Positions 25,634-34,593 of a stretch of 64,000 nt of DNA are shown here, piece by piece (within the stretch, counting starts at the first letter, position 1; the number at the start of each line of letters is the position of its first letter). The stretch covers positions 1-64,000 of the forward strand of contig CAYJKT010000013.1 in the NCBI GenBank assembly GCA_964370775.1. Reading direction: 5' to 3'. Source of the DNA: SIG603 sp964370775. GTDB taxonomy: Bacteria; Bacillota; Clostridia; Oscillospirales; Acutalibacteraceae. A program made the translations under genes and the position numbers. The notes beneath the pieces are model-generated. The model made no database searches, had not been told where the DNA came from, and saw only the letters and a list, made by a program, of their open reading frames with translations.

Positions 25634-27051
25634 TATTTTACTCCTTTGTTTTGAAAATCAAAATATTTGAGCGTGTTGTTATATGATATATCCTTAACTA
25701 TTTCGCCAAGTGTTGCAAAATCAGCTGGGTACTCTCCGTTTTCTACCCAATCTCCGAATAAATCGCACATAATTCTTCTAAAATATTCGTGTCTTGTGTA
25801 TGATAAAAAGCTACGTGAATCTGTTAACATTCCCACAAAAGTAGAAAGTGCACCAAGGTTTGCTAGCGAGATTAACTGGTCACGCATACCCTCTTTATGG
25901 TCGTTGAACCACCAAGCGCTACCATGTTGAATTTTTCCACACACTCCGTCACCTTGGAAGCACCCTATAATCGTGCCAATCACTGCATTGTCATTAGGGT
26001 TTAAGGAGTAGATGATAGTTTTAGGTATGCCACTGTTTTGGGTAAGTTTGTCTAAAAAGTTTGCTAATTGGTCGGCTGGTGTATAGTTGCTAATGCAGTC
26101 AAAACCAGTGTCAGCACCTATTTTATTAAACACAGCAGTGTTGTTATTGCGTTTGCAACCATAATGCAGTTGCATTATCCAGTTTCTTTTTGAGTACTGC
26201 TTGCCCATTTCAAGCATAAAAGCAGTTTTATATTTAACTATTTCGCTTTCAGTAAGAGTGTTTCCACTCAAAGCCTTAGCTAAAATACTCTGGATTTCTT
26301 CATCTGTATAATCAGAGTAAGTGACGTAATCTATGCCGTGGTCGGACACATTACAGCCGTTTCTCTCAAAATAATCCATACGTTTGCTCATAGCTTTTAT
26401 CAAGCTAGCAAAAGAATTGATAGTTACTTCGCATACAGTTTCTAGGGTTTTTATGTAGTCAGAAAAATCAACTTTTTCAATATTCATAGCTTTGTCAGGT
26501 CTCCACGCTGGAAGAACTACAACGTCAAAGCTGTCATCTTGTGCGATTTTTTGATGATACTCTAGGCTGTCTACTGGGTCATCTGTTGTGCAAATAAGCT
26601 TCACATTAGAACTTTTTATGATGTTTCTAACGCTCATGCTCGGTGTATTCAACTTAGCGTTGCAAAGCTCCCACACTTGTTCTGCGTTATCTTTTGTGAT
26701 ATATCCGTCAAAGCCAAAATACCTCTTAAGCTCCAAATGGCTCCAATGGTACAAAGGGTTTCCAATAGCTTTTTGCAAAACTTCTGCCCACTTCAAAAAC
26801 TTATCTTTGTCGCTTGCATTACCTGTGATATACTGCTCCTCAACACCCATAGAACGCATGTAACGCCATTTGTAGTGGTCGCCACCCAGCCAAACTCTTG
26901 TGATATTCTCAAACTGAACATCGTCCCAAATTTCCTTTGGGTTAATATGGCAGTGGTAATCGATAATAGGCATAGTGCTTGCGTAATCGTGGTATAATTT
27001 TTTTGCTGTATCGGTTTTTAGCAAAAAGTCAGTATCTAAAAATTTTTTCAT
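25633..27051 (-). CDS. uxaC: Uronate isomerase (glucuronate/galacturonate isomerase)
   Basis: This 472-residue protein is of the UxaC family in the amidohydrolase superfamily. It carries the metal-ligand start PIIDYHCHINPKEI, then WMQLHYGCKRNNN, DSRSFLSYTRHEYFRR and a matching length. It converts D-glucuronate to D-fructuronate and D-galacturonate to D-tagaturonate. It is 12 bases downstream of uxaB and overlaps the GH2 gene. The start has GAAAGGAT upstream. Confidence 0.93.
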   Translation of the reverse strand: MKKFLDTDFLLKTDTAKKLYHDYASTMPIIDYHCHINPKEIWDDVQFENITRVWLGGDHYKWRYMRSMGVEEQYITGNASDKDKFLKWAEVLQKAIGNPLYHWSHLELKRYFGFDGYITKDNAEQVWELCNAKLNTPSMSVRNIIKSSNVKLICTTDDPVDSLEYHQKIAQDDSFDVVVLPAWRPDKAMNIEKVDFSDYIKTLETVCEVTINSFASLIKAMSKRMDYFERNGCNVSDHGIDYVTYSDYTDEEIQSILAKALSGNTLTESEIVKYKTAFMLEMGKQYSKRNWIMQLHYGCKRNNNTAVFNKIGADTGFDCISNYTPADQLANFLDKLTQNSGIPKTIIYSLNPNDNAVIGTIIGCFQGDGVCGKIQHGSAWWFNDHKEGMRDQLISLANLGALSTFVGMLTDSRSFLSYTRHEYFRRIMCDLFGDWVENGEYPADFATLGEIVKDISYNNTLKYFDFQNKGVK

Positions 27052-27063
27052 AACAATATCCTT

Positions 27064-28551
27064 TCAATTTATCAATGTTTTAATTGTGTTATATGCTCCG
27101 TTTGTTCTATTGTTTTTGATTATCTGCACTACTGTGTCATAAAAATTATCATACATAGTTAAATCTTCGCCCCAAAAATCTGTGTTGGTGCATATAGCTT
27201 TCACGTAATCTTCTATGCTGTCATCTTTATGAGCATAGAAAAATTCAAGTATCCTCATGTCATCTTTAATCTCGTATTCTTTATTTAAAACTTTTGCTTT
27301 TAAAGAATTTTCAGTTAGCTCATAACCGTGGTAGAACTCGCAATAAAATGCAAAAGATACTACTATGTTTTTTGGAAGCTTGCCATAAAGTCTTACATAT
27401 TCTTTAAAGCTAGGCATTACCCTTGCTCTCCATTTTGATGTAGAGTTTAATGAAATTGCAAGCAGTTCATGGTCGATAAAAGGATTTTGAAATCTGTCTT
27501 TTACAGAGGTAGCAAAGTCGATAAGCTCACTTTTTGGCAGAGTTAAAGTCGGTATAATTTCATCAAAAATAGTGCTCTCCATAAACTTACTTAAAACGTC
27601 GTCCTCCATGCAATCTCTAACAATATTTTGCCCTGCAAGGTATGCACCAAGAACCAAAGATGTGTGTGCGCCGTTAAGTATACGAACCTTGCGTGTTTTG
27701 TATGGAGAATGGTCGTCTGTTATAAGAACGGGTAAACCAGCTTTGTGAAAAGGAAGTTCGTTTTTTAAGCTTTCTGGGGCTTCAATTACCCAAAAACCAA
27801 AAATCTCAGCAGTGTCAATCAAGTTATCTACATATCCGTTGTCTGCATTAATTTGCTCGGCTTCATTTTTAGGGTAGCCAGTTGCAATTCTATCAACAAG
27901 AGTTGAGCAAAATGTTACTTCATCTTTTAGCCAACTCTTGAACTCAGAAGATAAATTCCATAAGTCAGCGTATTTATTAACACATTTTTCAAGCTCTTTT
28001 CCGTTATCATCAATTAACTCACACGCTAAAATAACAAAACCTTTGCCTTTTTCAGCACCAAAAATCTCAAAACGTTTGTGCAAAAACTGAGTAAGCTTGG
28101 CTGGGTAACTGCTAGGTGGAGTGTCAGTCAATTTGCAACTAGGTTCGTATGCAATGCCAGCTTCTGTCGTGTTGCAAGCAATGAAACGTAAGTCAGGATT
28201 TTTTGCACAATCCATTAATGCAGAGTAATCTGTATATGGATTTATACATCTGCTAATGCAAGAAATGACACGCTTTTCGTTAACTTTTTTTCCGTCCTCA
28301 AAGCCACGTAAGTATAATGTGTACAGTCCGTCTTGCTCGTTTATCATATCTGCTAGTCCGTGTGCAATTGGTTGACACACGACAACTTTGCTGTTAAAAT
28401 CAGCTTTTTCGTTTAATATATCAATAAAATAATCTACAAAAGAACGTAGGAAATTACCCTCGCCAAATTGCAAAACTCTCTCTGGCGCGTCCTTTAATAA
28501 ATAACCATTGTAATTCATGTCGGTTAGTGTTTGGTAGCTAAGTTTTTTCAT
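27064..28551 (-). CDS. uxaB: Tagaturonate reductase (altronate oxidoreductase)
   Basis: This 495-residue polyol-dehydrogenase-family enzyme has the opening ERVLQFGEGNFLRSFVDYFID, NTTEAGIAYEP, FCSTLVDRIATGYP and KVRILNGAHTSLVLGAYLAG. The opening and the NTTEAGI segment match UxaB rather than the fructuronate reductase UxuB. It reduces tagaturonate to altronate with NADH. It sits between uxaA and uxaC. Confidence 0.88.
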   Translation of the reverse strand: MKKLSYQTLTDMNYNGYLLKDAPERVLQFGEGNFLRSFVDYFIDILNEKADFNSKVVVCQPIAHGLADMINEQDGLYTLYLRGFEDGKKVNEKRVISCISRCINPYTDYSALMDCAKNPDLRFIACNTTEAGIAYEPSCKLTDTPPSSYPAKLTQFLHKRFEIFGAEKGKGFVILACELIDDNGKELEKCVNKYADLWNLSSEFKSWLKDEVTFCSTLVDRIATGYPKNEAEQINADNGYVDNLIDTAEIFGFWVIEAPESLKNELPFHKAGLPVLITDDHSPYKTRKVRILNGAHTSLVLGAYLAGQNIVRDCMEDDVLSKFMESTIFDEIIPTLTLPKSELIDFATSVKDRFQNPFIDHELLAISLNSTSKWRARVMPSFKEYVRLYGKLPKNIVVSFAFYCEFYHGYELTENSLKAKVLNKEYEIKDDMRILEFFYAHKDDSIEDYVKAICTNTDFWGEDLTMYDNFYDTVVQIIKNNRTNGAYNTIKTLIN

Positions 28552-28565
28552 CTTAATCTCCTTTT

Positions 28566-30041
28566 TTATAAGGTTACACCTTGTTTAAATATCGCTAAAT
28601 CGTGAAAACCAGCAAGCTCTGCTTTAATTTTTTTGCCACTTGCAATGCGTATAACTTCTTCAAATAATTCTTCGCCAAGCTCAGTTAGGCTCTTGTCACT
28701 CACCATAGTTCCACAGTCAAAGTCAATCCAATTGCTTTTTTTGTTTGCTAAGTGTGAGTTCGAACTTATCTTCATTGTCGGAACAGGTGAAGCAAACGGA
28801 GTGCCTCTGCCAGTTGTAAACAACACAATATGTGCGCCACTTGCTGCAAGAGCAGTAGAAGCCACAAGGTCGTTACCTGGTGAATTTAACAAGTTCAAGC
28901 CTTTTTTGTGTAAGCGTTCGCCATAACTTAAAACATCAACAACAACGGCTGTTCCAGATTTTTGTGTGCAACCTAGGGATTTATCCTCAAGAGTTGTTAT
29001 GCCTCCAGCCTTGTTGCCAGGGGAGGGGTTTTCGTATATTGTTTGATTATGGTTTTTAAAGTAGTCCTTAAAATCGTTGATTAATGAAACAGTTTTATCA
29101 AAAACTTCGGCATTTGCACATCTATTCATAAGCAGAGTTTCAGCACCGAACATCTCAGGAACTTCGGTAAGAATTGTGCTACCACCATGGCTTATCAATA
29201 TGTCAGAAAAAACTCCCACTGTAGGATTTGCTGTAATGCCAGAAAGTCCATCAGAACCACCACATTTCATGCCGATAATAAGCTCGCTACAATCGATAGC
29301 TTCACGCTTGAATTTAGATGCATAATCTATAAGTTTCTTAACAGTGTCAACGCCGTCAGCGATTTCGTCGTCGTGCTCTTGCGCTACAATAAACTTAACT
29401 CTATCGCCGTCAATTTCACCTAGATACGGTTTTAGCACATCAATATTGCAGTTCTCGCAACCTAAGCCCAACACCAAAACAGCGCCAGCGTTAGGGTGAT
29501 TGATTAAATCTGCAAGGATTTTCAAGGTATTATCTTGGTCGTCTCCCATTTGAGAACATCCGTAAGGGTGAGGGAACGCTACTACTGCGTCAATATTTTT
29601 AGGTAGTTCGTGTTCACACTGTTTTGCGATTGCAGTAGCAATATTGTTAACGCAACCGACAGTCGGAATTATCCAAACCTCGTTACGAACTCCAACAGCA
29701 CTATTTTTTCGCCTATATCCCATAAAAGTTTTGGTTTTTGTTTTATTTATAGGTGTAAGCATAGGTGTGTATGTATATTCTAAATTGTCATTAAGAGTAG
29801 TTTTTGTGTTGTGAGTATGAACATGGTGACCACGTAATATATCCTCAGTAGCAGTGCCAATTGGTGCACCATATTTAATAATTGCATCACCTTTTGATAT
29901 GTCTTTAACAGCAAACTTATGACCAAGCGATATATCTTCTGCTAAAGTTACGTTAATATCATGTAAAAAAGTACCTTTAGATAAATTTGCTAACGCAACA
30001 GCAACATAATCGCTAGATTGAATGTGTATATAAGGCTTCAT
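28566..30041 (-). CDS. uxaA: Altronate dehydratase
   Basis: This 491-residue enzyme has an N-terminal SAF-like domain (GHKFAVKDISKGDAIIKYG, then GHHVHTHN) and a C-terminal UxaA dehydratase domain (GCSQMGDDQ, GLGCENCN, MKCGGSDGLSGITANP, FTTGRGTPFASPVPT). It dehydrates altronate to 2-keto-3-deoxygluconate. It is the first gene of the minus-strand uronate operon and is divergent from the AraC regulator. Kinase and aldolase genes for the next steps are not in the window. Confidence 0.92.
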   Translation of the reverse strand: MKPYIHIQSSDYVAVALANLSKGTFLHDINVTLAEDISLGHKFAVKDISKGDAIIKYGAPIGTATEDILRGHHVHTHNTKTTLNDNLEYTYTPMLTPINKTKTKTFMGYRRKNSAVGVRNEVWIIPTVGCVNNIATAIAKQCEHELPKNIDAVVAFPHPYGCSQMGDDQDNTLKILADLINHPNAGAVLVLGLGCENCNIDVLKPYLGEIDGDRVKFIVAQEHDDEIADGVDTVKKLIDYASKFKREAIDCSELIIGMKCGGSDGLSGITANPTVGVFSDILISHGGSTILTEVPEMFGAETLLMNRCANAEVFDKTVSLINDFKDYFKNHNQTIYENPSPGNKAGGITTLEDKSLGCTQKSGTAVVVDVLSYGERLHKKGLNLLNSPGNDLVASTALAASGAHIVLFTTGRGTPFASPVPTMKISSNSHLANKKSNWIDFDCGTMVSDKSLTELGEELFEEVIRIASGKKIKAELAGFHDLAIFKQGVTL

Positions 30042-30119
30042 TTTATACTCCTTTACTGGGTTTTACTTATTGTAGCATATAAATATAACGTTTTAAATGC
30101 TAAAATTGTAAAAATACAT

Positions 30120-30147
30120 TTGAAAAAGTACGATTTTATGATAGAAT
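30120..30147 (+). promoter_or_regulatory. Probable promoter of the AraC-family gene
   Basis: TTGAAA (30120-30125), a 16-base spacer and TAGAAT (30142-30147) lie about 30 bases before the gene. On the other strand a TTTAAA / TACAAT pair 17 bases apart may drive uxaA. The 136-base divergent region is the likely regulator target. Confidence 0.45.
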
Positions 30148-30177
30148 AGCATTAAGAAAGAAAATGTAGGTGAGAAA

Positions 30178-31038
30178 ATGAACGCAGAGATTTTTAAGGT
30201 TTTGCAAAATAATGTTGAAATTAACGTTAGAGTTGGCATTGCAAACCATGATAAAGGGCACAAAGAGCAAGGTTTTAAGTTTGAATACGACTTATGGATA
30301 ATGCTTGAGGGTGGAATTGACATGGAGTATAGTGGTGTTGAATATAGTTTAAAAAAGAATGATATATTTTTGATTTACCCCAACACAGCGTATAGGGCAA
30401 AGGTGACAGAGAAAGTCAGATTTATTTATTGCCACTTTAGTTTTAACATATCTAACTCTGATTTCTCGTTAAATCAATTCCCTGTTGAGGGGTATTTAAG
30501 CGCAGAAAATATAAACGACCGATTTAAAAATGCAGTAAGTGAATTTTATGCAACACTGCTTAATATTAACAAAGAAAATTACATGGCTGAGTTTATAAAC
30601 AAGCAATATTTTAACATTGTTATAGCGATGTTTTTGGAGCATAAATTTACTAATATCACTACAAAAGACAGCGACAATGGCTATGCATATTCCAAAATTA
30701 GCAAGGTCAGCCCAGCGTTAGATTACATTCATCAAAACGCAAGCAAAACAGTTTCTGTAAAATACATGGCAGAACTTTGTGGTATGTCAGAGAAGTATTT
30801 TATAGCAACGTTTAAGCAAATTTTGGGCGTAACTCCACTTAAATATTATAACCATATTCGTATGCACAAGGCGGCGGAGCTTATCACAGAGCAAAAATAT
30901 TCTATAAAAGAGATTGCAGATATGTTGAGCTTTAAAGATCAATATAATTTTTCTACAGCGTTTAAAAAGCACTTTGATATTTCACCTAGCAAGTATTTAG
31001 TGAACGGAGATAATTTTTATAATTTAGGTATTGAATAA
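30178..31038 (+). CDS. AraC-family transcriptional regulator
   Basis: This 286-residue protein has an N-terminal cupin-like sensing region (MLEGGIDMEYSGVEYSLKKNDIFLIYPNTAYRA) and two C-terminal helix-turn-helix units: VKYMAELCGMSEKYFIATFKQ and IKEIADMLSFKDQYNFSTAFKKHF, ending in SPSKY. It is divergent from the uronate operon and upstream of a GH2 gene, so it probably controls one or both. The inducer is unknown; a uronate or a galactoside is a reasonable guess. Confidence 0.88.
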   Translation: MNAEIFKVLQNNVEINVRVGIANHDKGHKEQGFKFEYDLWIMLEGGIDMEYSGVEYSLKKNDIFLIYPNTAYRAKVTEKVRFIYCHFSFNISNSDFSLNQFPVEGYLSAENINDRFKNAVSEFYATLLNINKENYMAEFINKQYFNIVIAMFLEHKFTNITTKDSDNGYAYSKISKVSPALDYIHQNASKTVSVKYMAELCGMSEKYFIATFKQILGVTPLKYYNHIRMHKAAELITEQKYSIKEIADMLSFKDQYNFSTAFKKHFDISPSKYLVNGDNFYNLGIE

Positions 31039-31109
31039 TAAAATAATATGGTGTATACTGAGTGTAACTTAGCGAAAAATCGAATAAAATATGAATGGAG
31101 TAACAAAAA

Positions 31110-33548
31110 ATGGTAGATTTCAATAAAAATTGGAAGTTCATTTTAGGTGATGGCATTGACGGCGGACACTTGTTTAGCTTTGACGAAAGCGAGATGAGAT
31201 GCGTTAATGTTCCACATGATTACAGCATTGAACAACCTTTAGACAAGGAAAAAAGCGATGGTTGCGTAGGTTATGCACTTGGTGGTAAAGCGTGGTACAG
31301 AAAATATGTGGATGTAAACAAAGATATGCTTGATAAGAAAATATTCATTTGCTTTGATGGTATATATAATCGTTCACATATTTATTTTAACGAAAAATTA
31401 ATAACGTTTCACCCTTACGGATACTCACCATGCCTAGTAGATGTAACAGATTATGCAAAAGAGGGTAGCAACTTGCTTGCTGTGCATGTTGACCACTCTA
31501 GAATGTGCGACAGCAGATGGTACACTGGTTCCGGTATTTACAGAAAAGTTGATTTTTACGTGCTACCTAAAACTTATGTTCCGGTTTGGGGTACAAGAAT
31601 TACGACAGATATTGCAGATAATAATGCTAAAATTACAATTAACACCGACTTTGTTAATGATAATGCGAGCGACAAAAATCTGAAAGTTGTAACAGAGATT
31701 TTTGCACCAAATGGTGATAAAGTTACAGAAGTAACAAGTGAAATTTGTGTTAAAAATACACTGACTTTAGAGCAAGTTGTGAGCATTGAAAACCCAGTGT
31801 TATGGGGAATTTATCAGGGTAATAGATACACAGCAGTTAGCACTGTTATGGACGGAAACGATGTGGTGCAAACAAAAGAAAGTAAGTTTGGTATTAGAGA
31901 ATTTAAGTTCGATGTTAACGAGGGTTTTTTCCTAAACGGCAAAAATGAGCTTATCAAAGGTGTTTGTATTCACCATGACGCTGGGCTTGTTGGTTCGGCT
32001 ATCCCTAATGACGTTATGAGAAGACGTATTGAGGTTCTAAAAAGTGCTGGCACAAATGCGATTAGAACAGCGCACAACCCTTATTCTAAGGACTTTTTTG
32101 ACATTTGTGACGAGATGGGTATTTTGGTGCAAGAAGAATTCTATGATGAGTGGGATTTCCCAAAAGGTAAAAAAAATAATGGCAATGAAACACTTTATGA
32201 TTATAAGTTCCACGGACACGACAAATTTTTTGCTGATTATGCAAAGCAAGACTTGCAAAATGTTATCAAAAGAGACTTCAACCACCCTTGCATAATTCAG
32301 TGGAGTATAGGCAATGAGATTGAATGGACATATCCTAAGTATAACATTGCTACTGGGTATTTTGGTGCTGATGCAACTGGTGGGTATTTCTGGACAGAGC
32401 CTCCGTATTCTATAGAAGAAATTCGCAGAAGAATGGGAGAGCTATCTGAAGAACATATAGAGATTGGCAAAACAGCACAAATGTTATCTGCTTGGACAAA
32501 AGAGATAGACACATCAAGACCTGTTATTGCCAACTGCATTTTGCCAAGTGCAAGTTATGAGTCAGGCTATGTTGATGCACTCGACATGGTAGGTTTTAGC
32601 TATAGACGTGTGGTGTATGATAGATGCCATAAGTTCTACCCAGACAAACCTATTATGGGTACAGAAAATTTAGGTCAATGGCATGAATGGAAAGCTGTTT
32701 TAGAGCGACCTTTTATAAGTGGTATATTTATTTGGGTTGGTATTGATTACGTAGGTGAGTGTGGTAGAAGAGACAGCTGGCCTGTTAAGAATACATCAGC
32801 TGGGTTTATTGATGTTGCAGGCTTTGACAAACCGTCTTATCACATGATAAAAGCTTTGTGGAAAGATGAACCAGAACTATTTATCGCAACACAAACTCTT
32901 GAAAAATCTTTGTACAATTTAATAGACGGAAAACTAGAGATTAAAGAGGATAAACCATGGGATAAACGCATGTGGGTATGGCAAGATGTTAATACTCATT
33001 GGAACTACAAAAATGGTGAAGACACAGTGGTTGAGGTATATTCTAACTGTGACAGCGTAACGCTTTATGTAGATGGTAAAGCGTTGGAGACTCAACAAAT
33101 TGATGACAACATTGACCGTATTCACAAATGGTATGTGCCGTTTGTAGAGGGTGAATTGGTAGCTGTTGGTGTTAAAGATGGCGAAGAGATTAAGAGCGTT
33201 TTAAGAAGTGTTAAACCTGCAAACAGAGTTGAAATAACTGTAGATAAAACAGAGATTACAGCAGATTATGACAGTGCTCTGCATGTTGTGGCACAGCTTT
33301 ATGACGAGGACGGAAACAAGGTTACATACAAAGAAGAAGAGATTGAGTTTTGCTATAGTGGTGATGTTAACTTGTTTGGCGTGGACAACGGACACAAAGC
33401 ATTTAACGCTGATTATAAGAACTTGAACATAACAACAAATGGTGGTAGAGCACTTATGATTTTAGGTGCGAATTCCACTGGCGAAATTGAAGTAAGTGCT
33501 AAATTTGGTATTAAACAATCTAATGTTATAAAAGTAAAAGTAGTATAA
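31110..33548 (+). CDS. GH2 family glycosidase (beta-galactosidase-like)
   Basis: This 812-residue GH2 enzyme has an N-terminal sugar-binding jelly roll (NVPHDYSIEQP, WYRKYVDV, GYSPCLVDVTDY), a barrel with acid/base Glu in IQWSIGNEIEW near residue 403 and probable nucleophile Glu in IMGTENLGQW near 518. C-terminal beta-sandwich domains follow, one resembling DUF4982 (VEVYSNCDSVTLYVDG), plus an Ig-like end. The layout suits beta-galactosidase-like enzymes, though other beta-glycosides are possible. There is no signal peptide. It is 71 bases after the AraC gene on the same strand. Confidence 0.82.
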   Translation: MVDFNKNWKFILGDGIDGGHLFSFDESEMRCVNVPHDYSIEQPLDKEKSDGCVGYALGGKAWYRKYVDVNKDMLDKKIFICFDGIYNRSHIYFNEKLITFHPYGYSPCLVDVTDYAKEGSNLLAVHVDHSRMCDSRWYTGSGIYRKVDFYVLPKTYVPVWGTRITTDIADNNAKITINTDFVNDNASDKNLKVVTEIFAPNGDKVTEVTSEICVKNTLTLEQVVSIENPVLWGIYQGNRYTAVSTVMDGNDVVQTKESKFGIREFKFDVNEGFFLNGKNELIKGVCIHHDAGLVGSAIPNDVMRRRIEVLKSAGTNAIRTAHNPYSKDFFDICDEMGILVQEEFYDEWDFPKGKKNNGNETLYDYKFHGHDKFFADYAKQDLQNVIKRDFNHPCIIQWSIGNEIEWTYPKYNIATGYFGADATGGYFWTEPPYSIEEIRRRMGELSEEHIEIGKTAQMLSAWTKEIDTSRPVIANCILPSASYESGYVDALDMVGFSYRRVVYDRCHKFYPDKPIMGTENLGQWHEWKAVLERPFISGIFIWVGIDYVGECGRRDSWPVKNTSAGFIDVAGFDKPSYHMIKALWKDEPELFIATQTLEKSLYNLIDGKLEIKEDKPWDKRMWVWQDVNTHWNYKNGEDTVVEVYSNCDSVTLYVDGKALETQQIDDNIDRIHKWYVPFVEGELVAVGVKDGEEIKSVLRSVKPANRVEITVDKTEITADYDSALHVVAQLYDEDGNKVTYKEEEIEFCYSGDVNLFGVDNGHKAFNADYKNLNITTNGGRALMILGANSTGEIEVSAKFGIKQSNVIKVKVV

Positions 33549-33566
33549 CTTTTTAGCTAACATAAA

Positions 33567-33612
33567 GAAAACAGTACGAGCTCTTTTAATCGAGTTCGTA
33601 CTGTTTTCTTTT
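33567..33612. terminator. Bidirectional terminator between GH2 and cheV
   Basis: AAAACAGTACGAGCTC and GAGTTCGTACTGTTTT pair over about 16 bases and are followed by CTTTT on one side and A-rich sequence on the other. It serves the convergent GH2 and chemotaxis operons. Confidence 0.85.
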
Positions 33613-33641
33613 ATCGTTATTAAACAAATAAATAAGAGGGC

Positions 33642-34556
33642 TTAATTAGGTTTAATTAGGTTATCTAAAATTGTAACAAGTCGTACAATTTGAGGTTTTG
33701 TAATTTGTTCGTCAGCACCTAGCTCTACACCTTTTCTATAAACTTCTTCACTAATCAATGAAGAGAATAGAACGATAGGTATTTCGCACAATGTTTTATC
33801 TGTTTTAACTAGCTTTGTAAGGCGGTGCCCGTCCATTTGTGGCATCTCTATGTCACTTATGATACAAGATACTTCATCTAAAATGTTGCCACCTTTGTCT
33901 CGTGCAGCCTCTAGGTAATCCCATGCTTCTTGACCATTCTCTGTTTTAATAACATTTGTGTAGCCAGCTTTGTGTAAGCTTTCAAGAATGATTTTAAGCA
34001 AGAACGCTGAGTCCTCTGCAATAAGTATAGGATTTTCACTTCTTTGACGTTCGCCAAGTTGGTCAACGTCGCTTGTTTGAATACCTGTAGATGGGCTAAT
34101 CTCACTAACTATTTTCTCAAAGTCTAGTATAGTTATAAGTCTGTTTTCATAATCAGCTATACCTGTTGCAACGCCTTCGTCTCCACCATAAATAACTTGG
34201 TCTGGTTTATTGATTTGTGTCCAAGAAATTCTGTCTATTCCAACGATTGTATGCACGTGGAATGCGAAGTCTAGTTCGTTAAAAGAAGTTAGAATAAATA
34301 TATCTCTCTCTGGATTTGCAGACGGTTCAAGATTTAGGTAAGACACTAGGTTGATTATTGGAATAACTTTATCTCTAGGCTTAAAGACACCTTCAATATC
34401 AGGGTGCGATTTTTGCATAGGGACAAACTCTGCAGCTGTCATAATCTCTGTAACTTTTGCAACATTTATTCCGTAAGTATTACCCGAGATAGTGAACTCC
34501 ATAATCTCTAGTTCATTGGTGCCAGATTCTAGCAAAATTTCGGTTTGGTTTGACAT
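33642..34556 (-). CDS. cheV: Chemotaxis coupling protein CheV (CheW plus receiver)
   Basis: This 304-residue protein has an N-terminal CheW-like domain (residues ~15-160, EFTISGNTYGINVAKVTEIM) and a C-terminal receiver domain with ILIAEDSAF and the phospho-acceptor Asp in CIISDIEMPQMDG. CheV couples receptors to CheA and takes part in adaptation. It is directly downstream of an MCP gene (37 bases) and probably shares its transcript. Confidence 0.93.
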   Translation of the reverse strand: MSNQTEILLESGTNELEIMEFTISGNTYGINVAKVTEIMTAAEFVPMQKSHPDIEGVFKPRDKVIPIINLVSYLNLEPSANPERDIFILTSFNELDFAFHVHTIVGIDRISWTQINKPDQVIYGGDEGVATGIADYENRLITILDFEKIVSEISPSTGIQTSDVDQLGERQRSENPILIAEDSAFLLKIILESLHKAGYTNVIKTENGQEAWDYLEAARDKGGNILDEVSCIISDIEMPQMDGHRLTKLVKTDKTLCEIPIVLFSSLISEEVYRKGVELGADEQITKPQIVRLVTILDNLIKPN

Positions 34557-34593
34557 GTTATTTCTCCATTCTGTAAAAATCGCGGATTAATAC

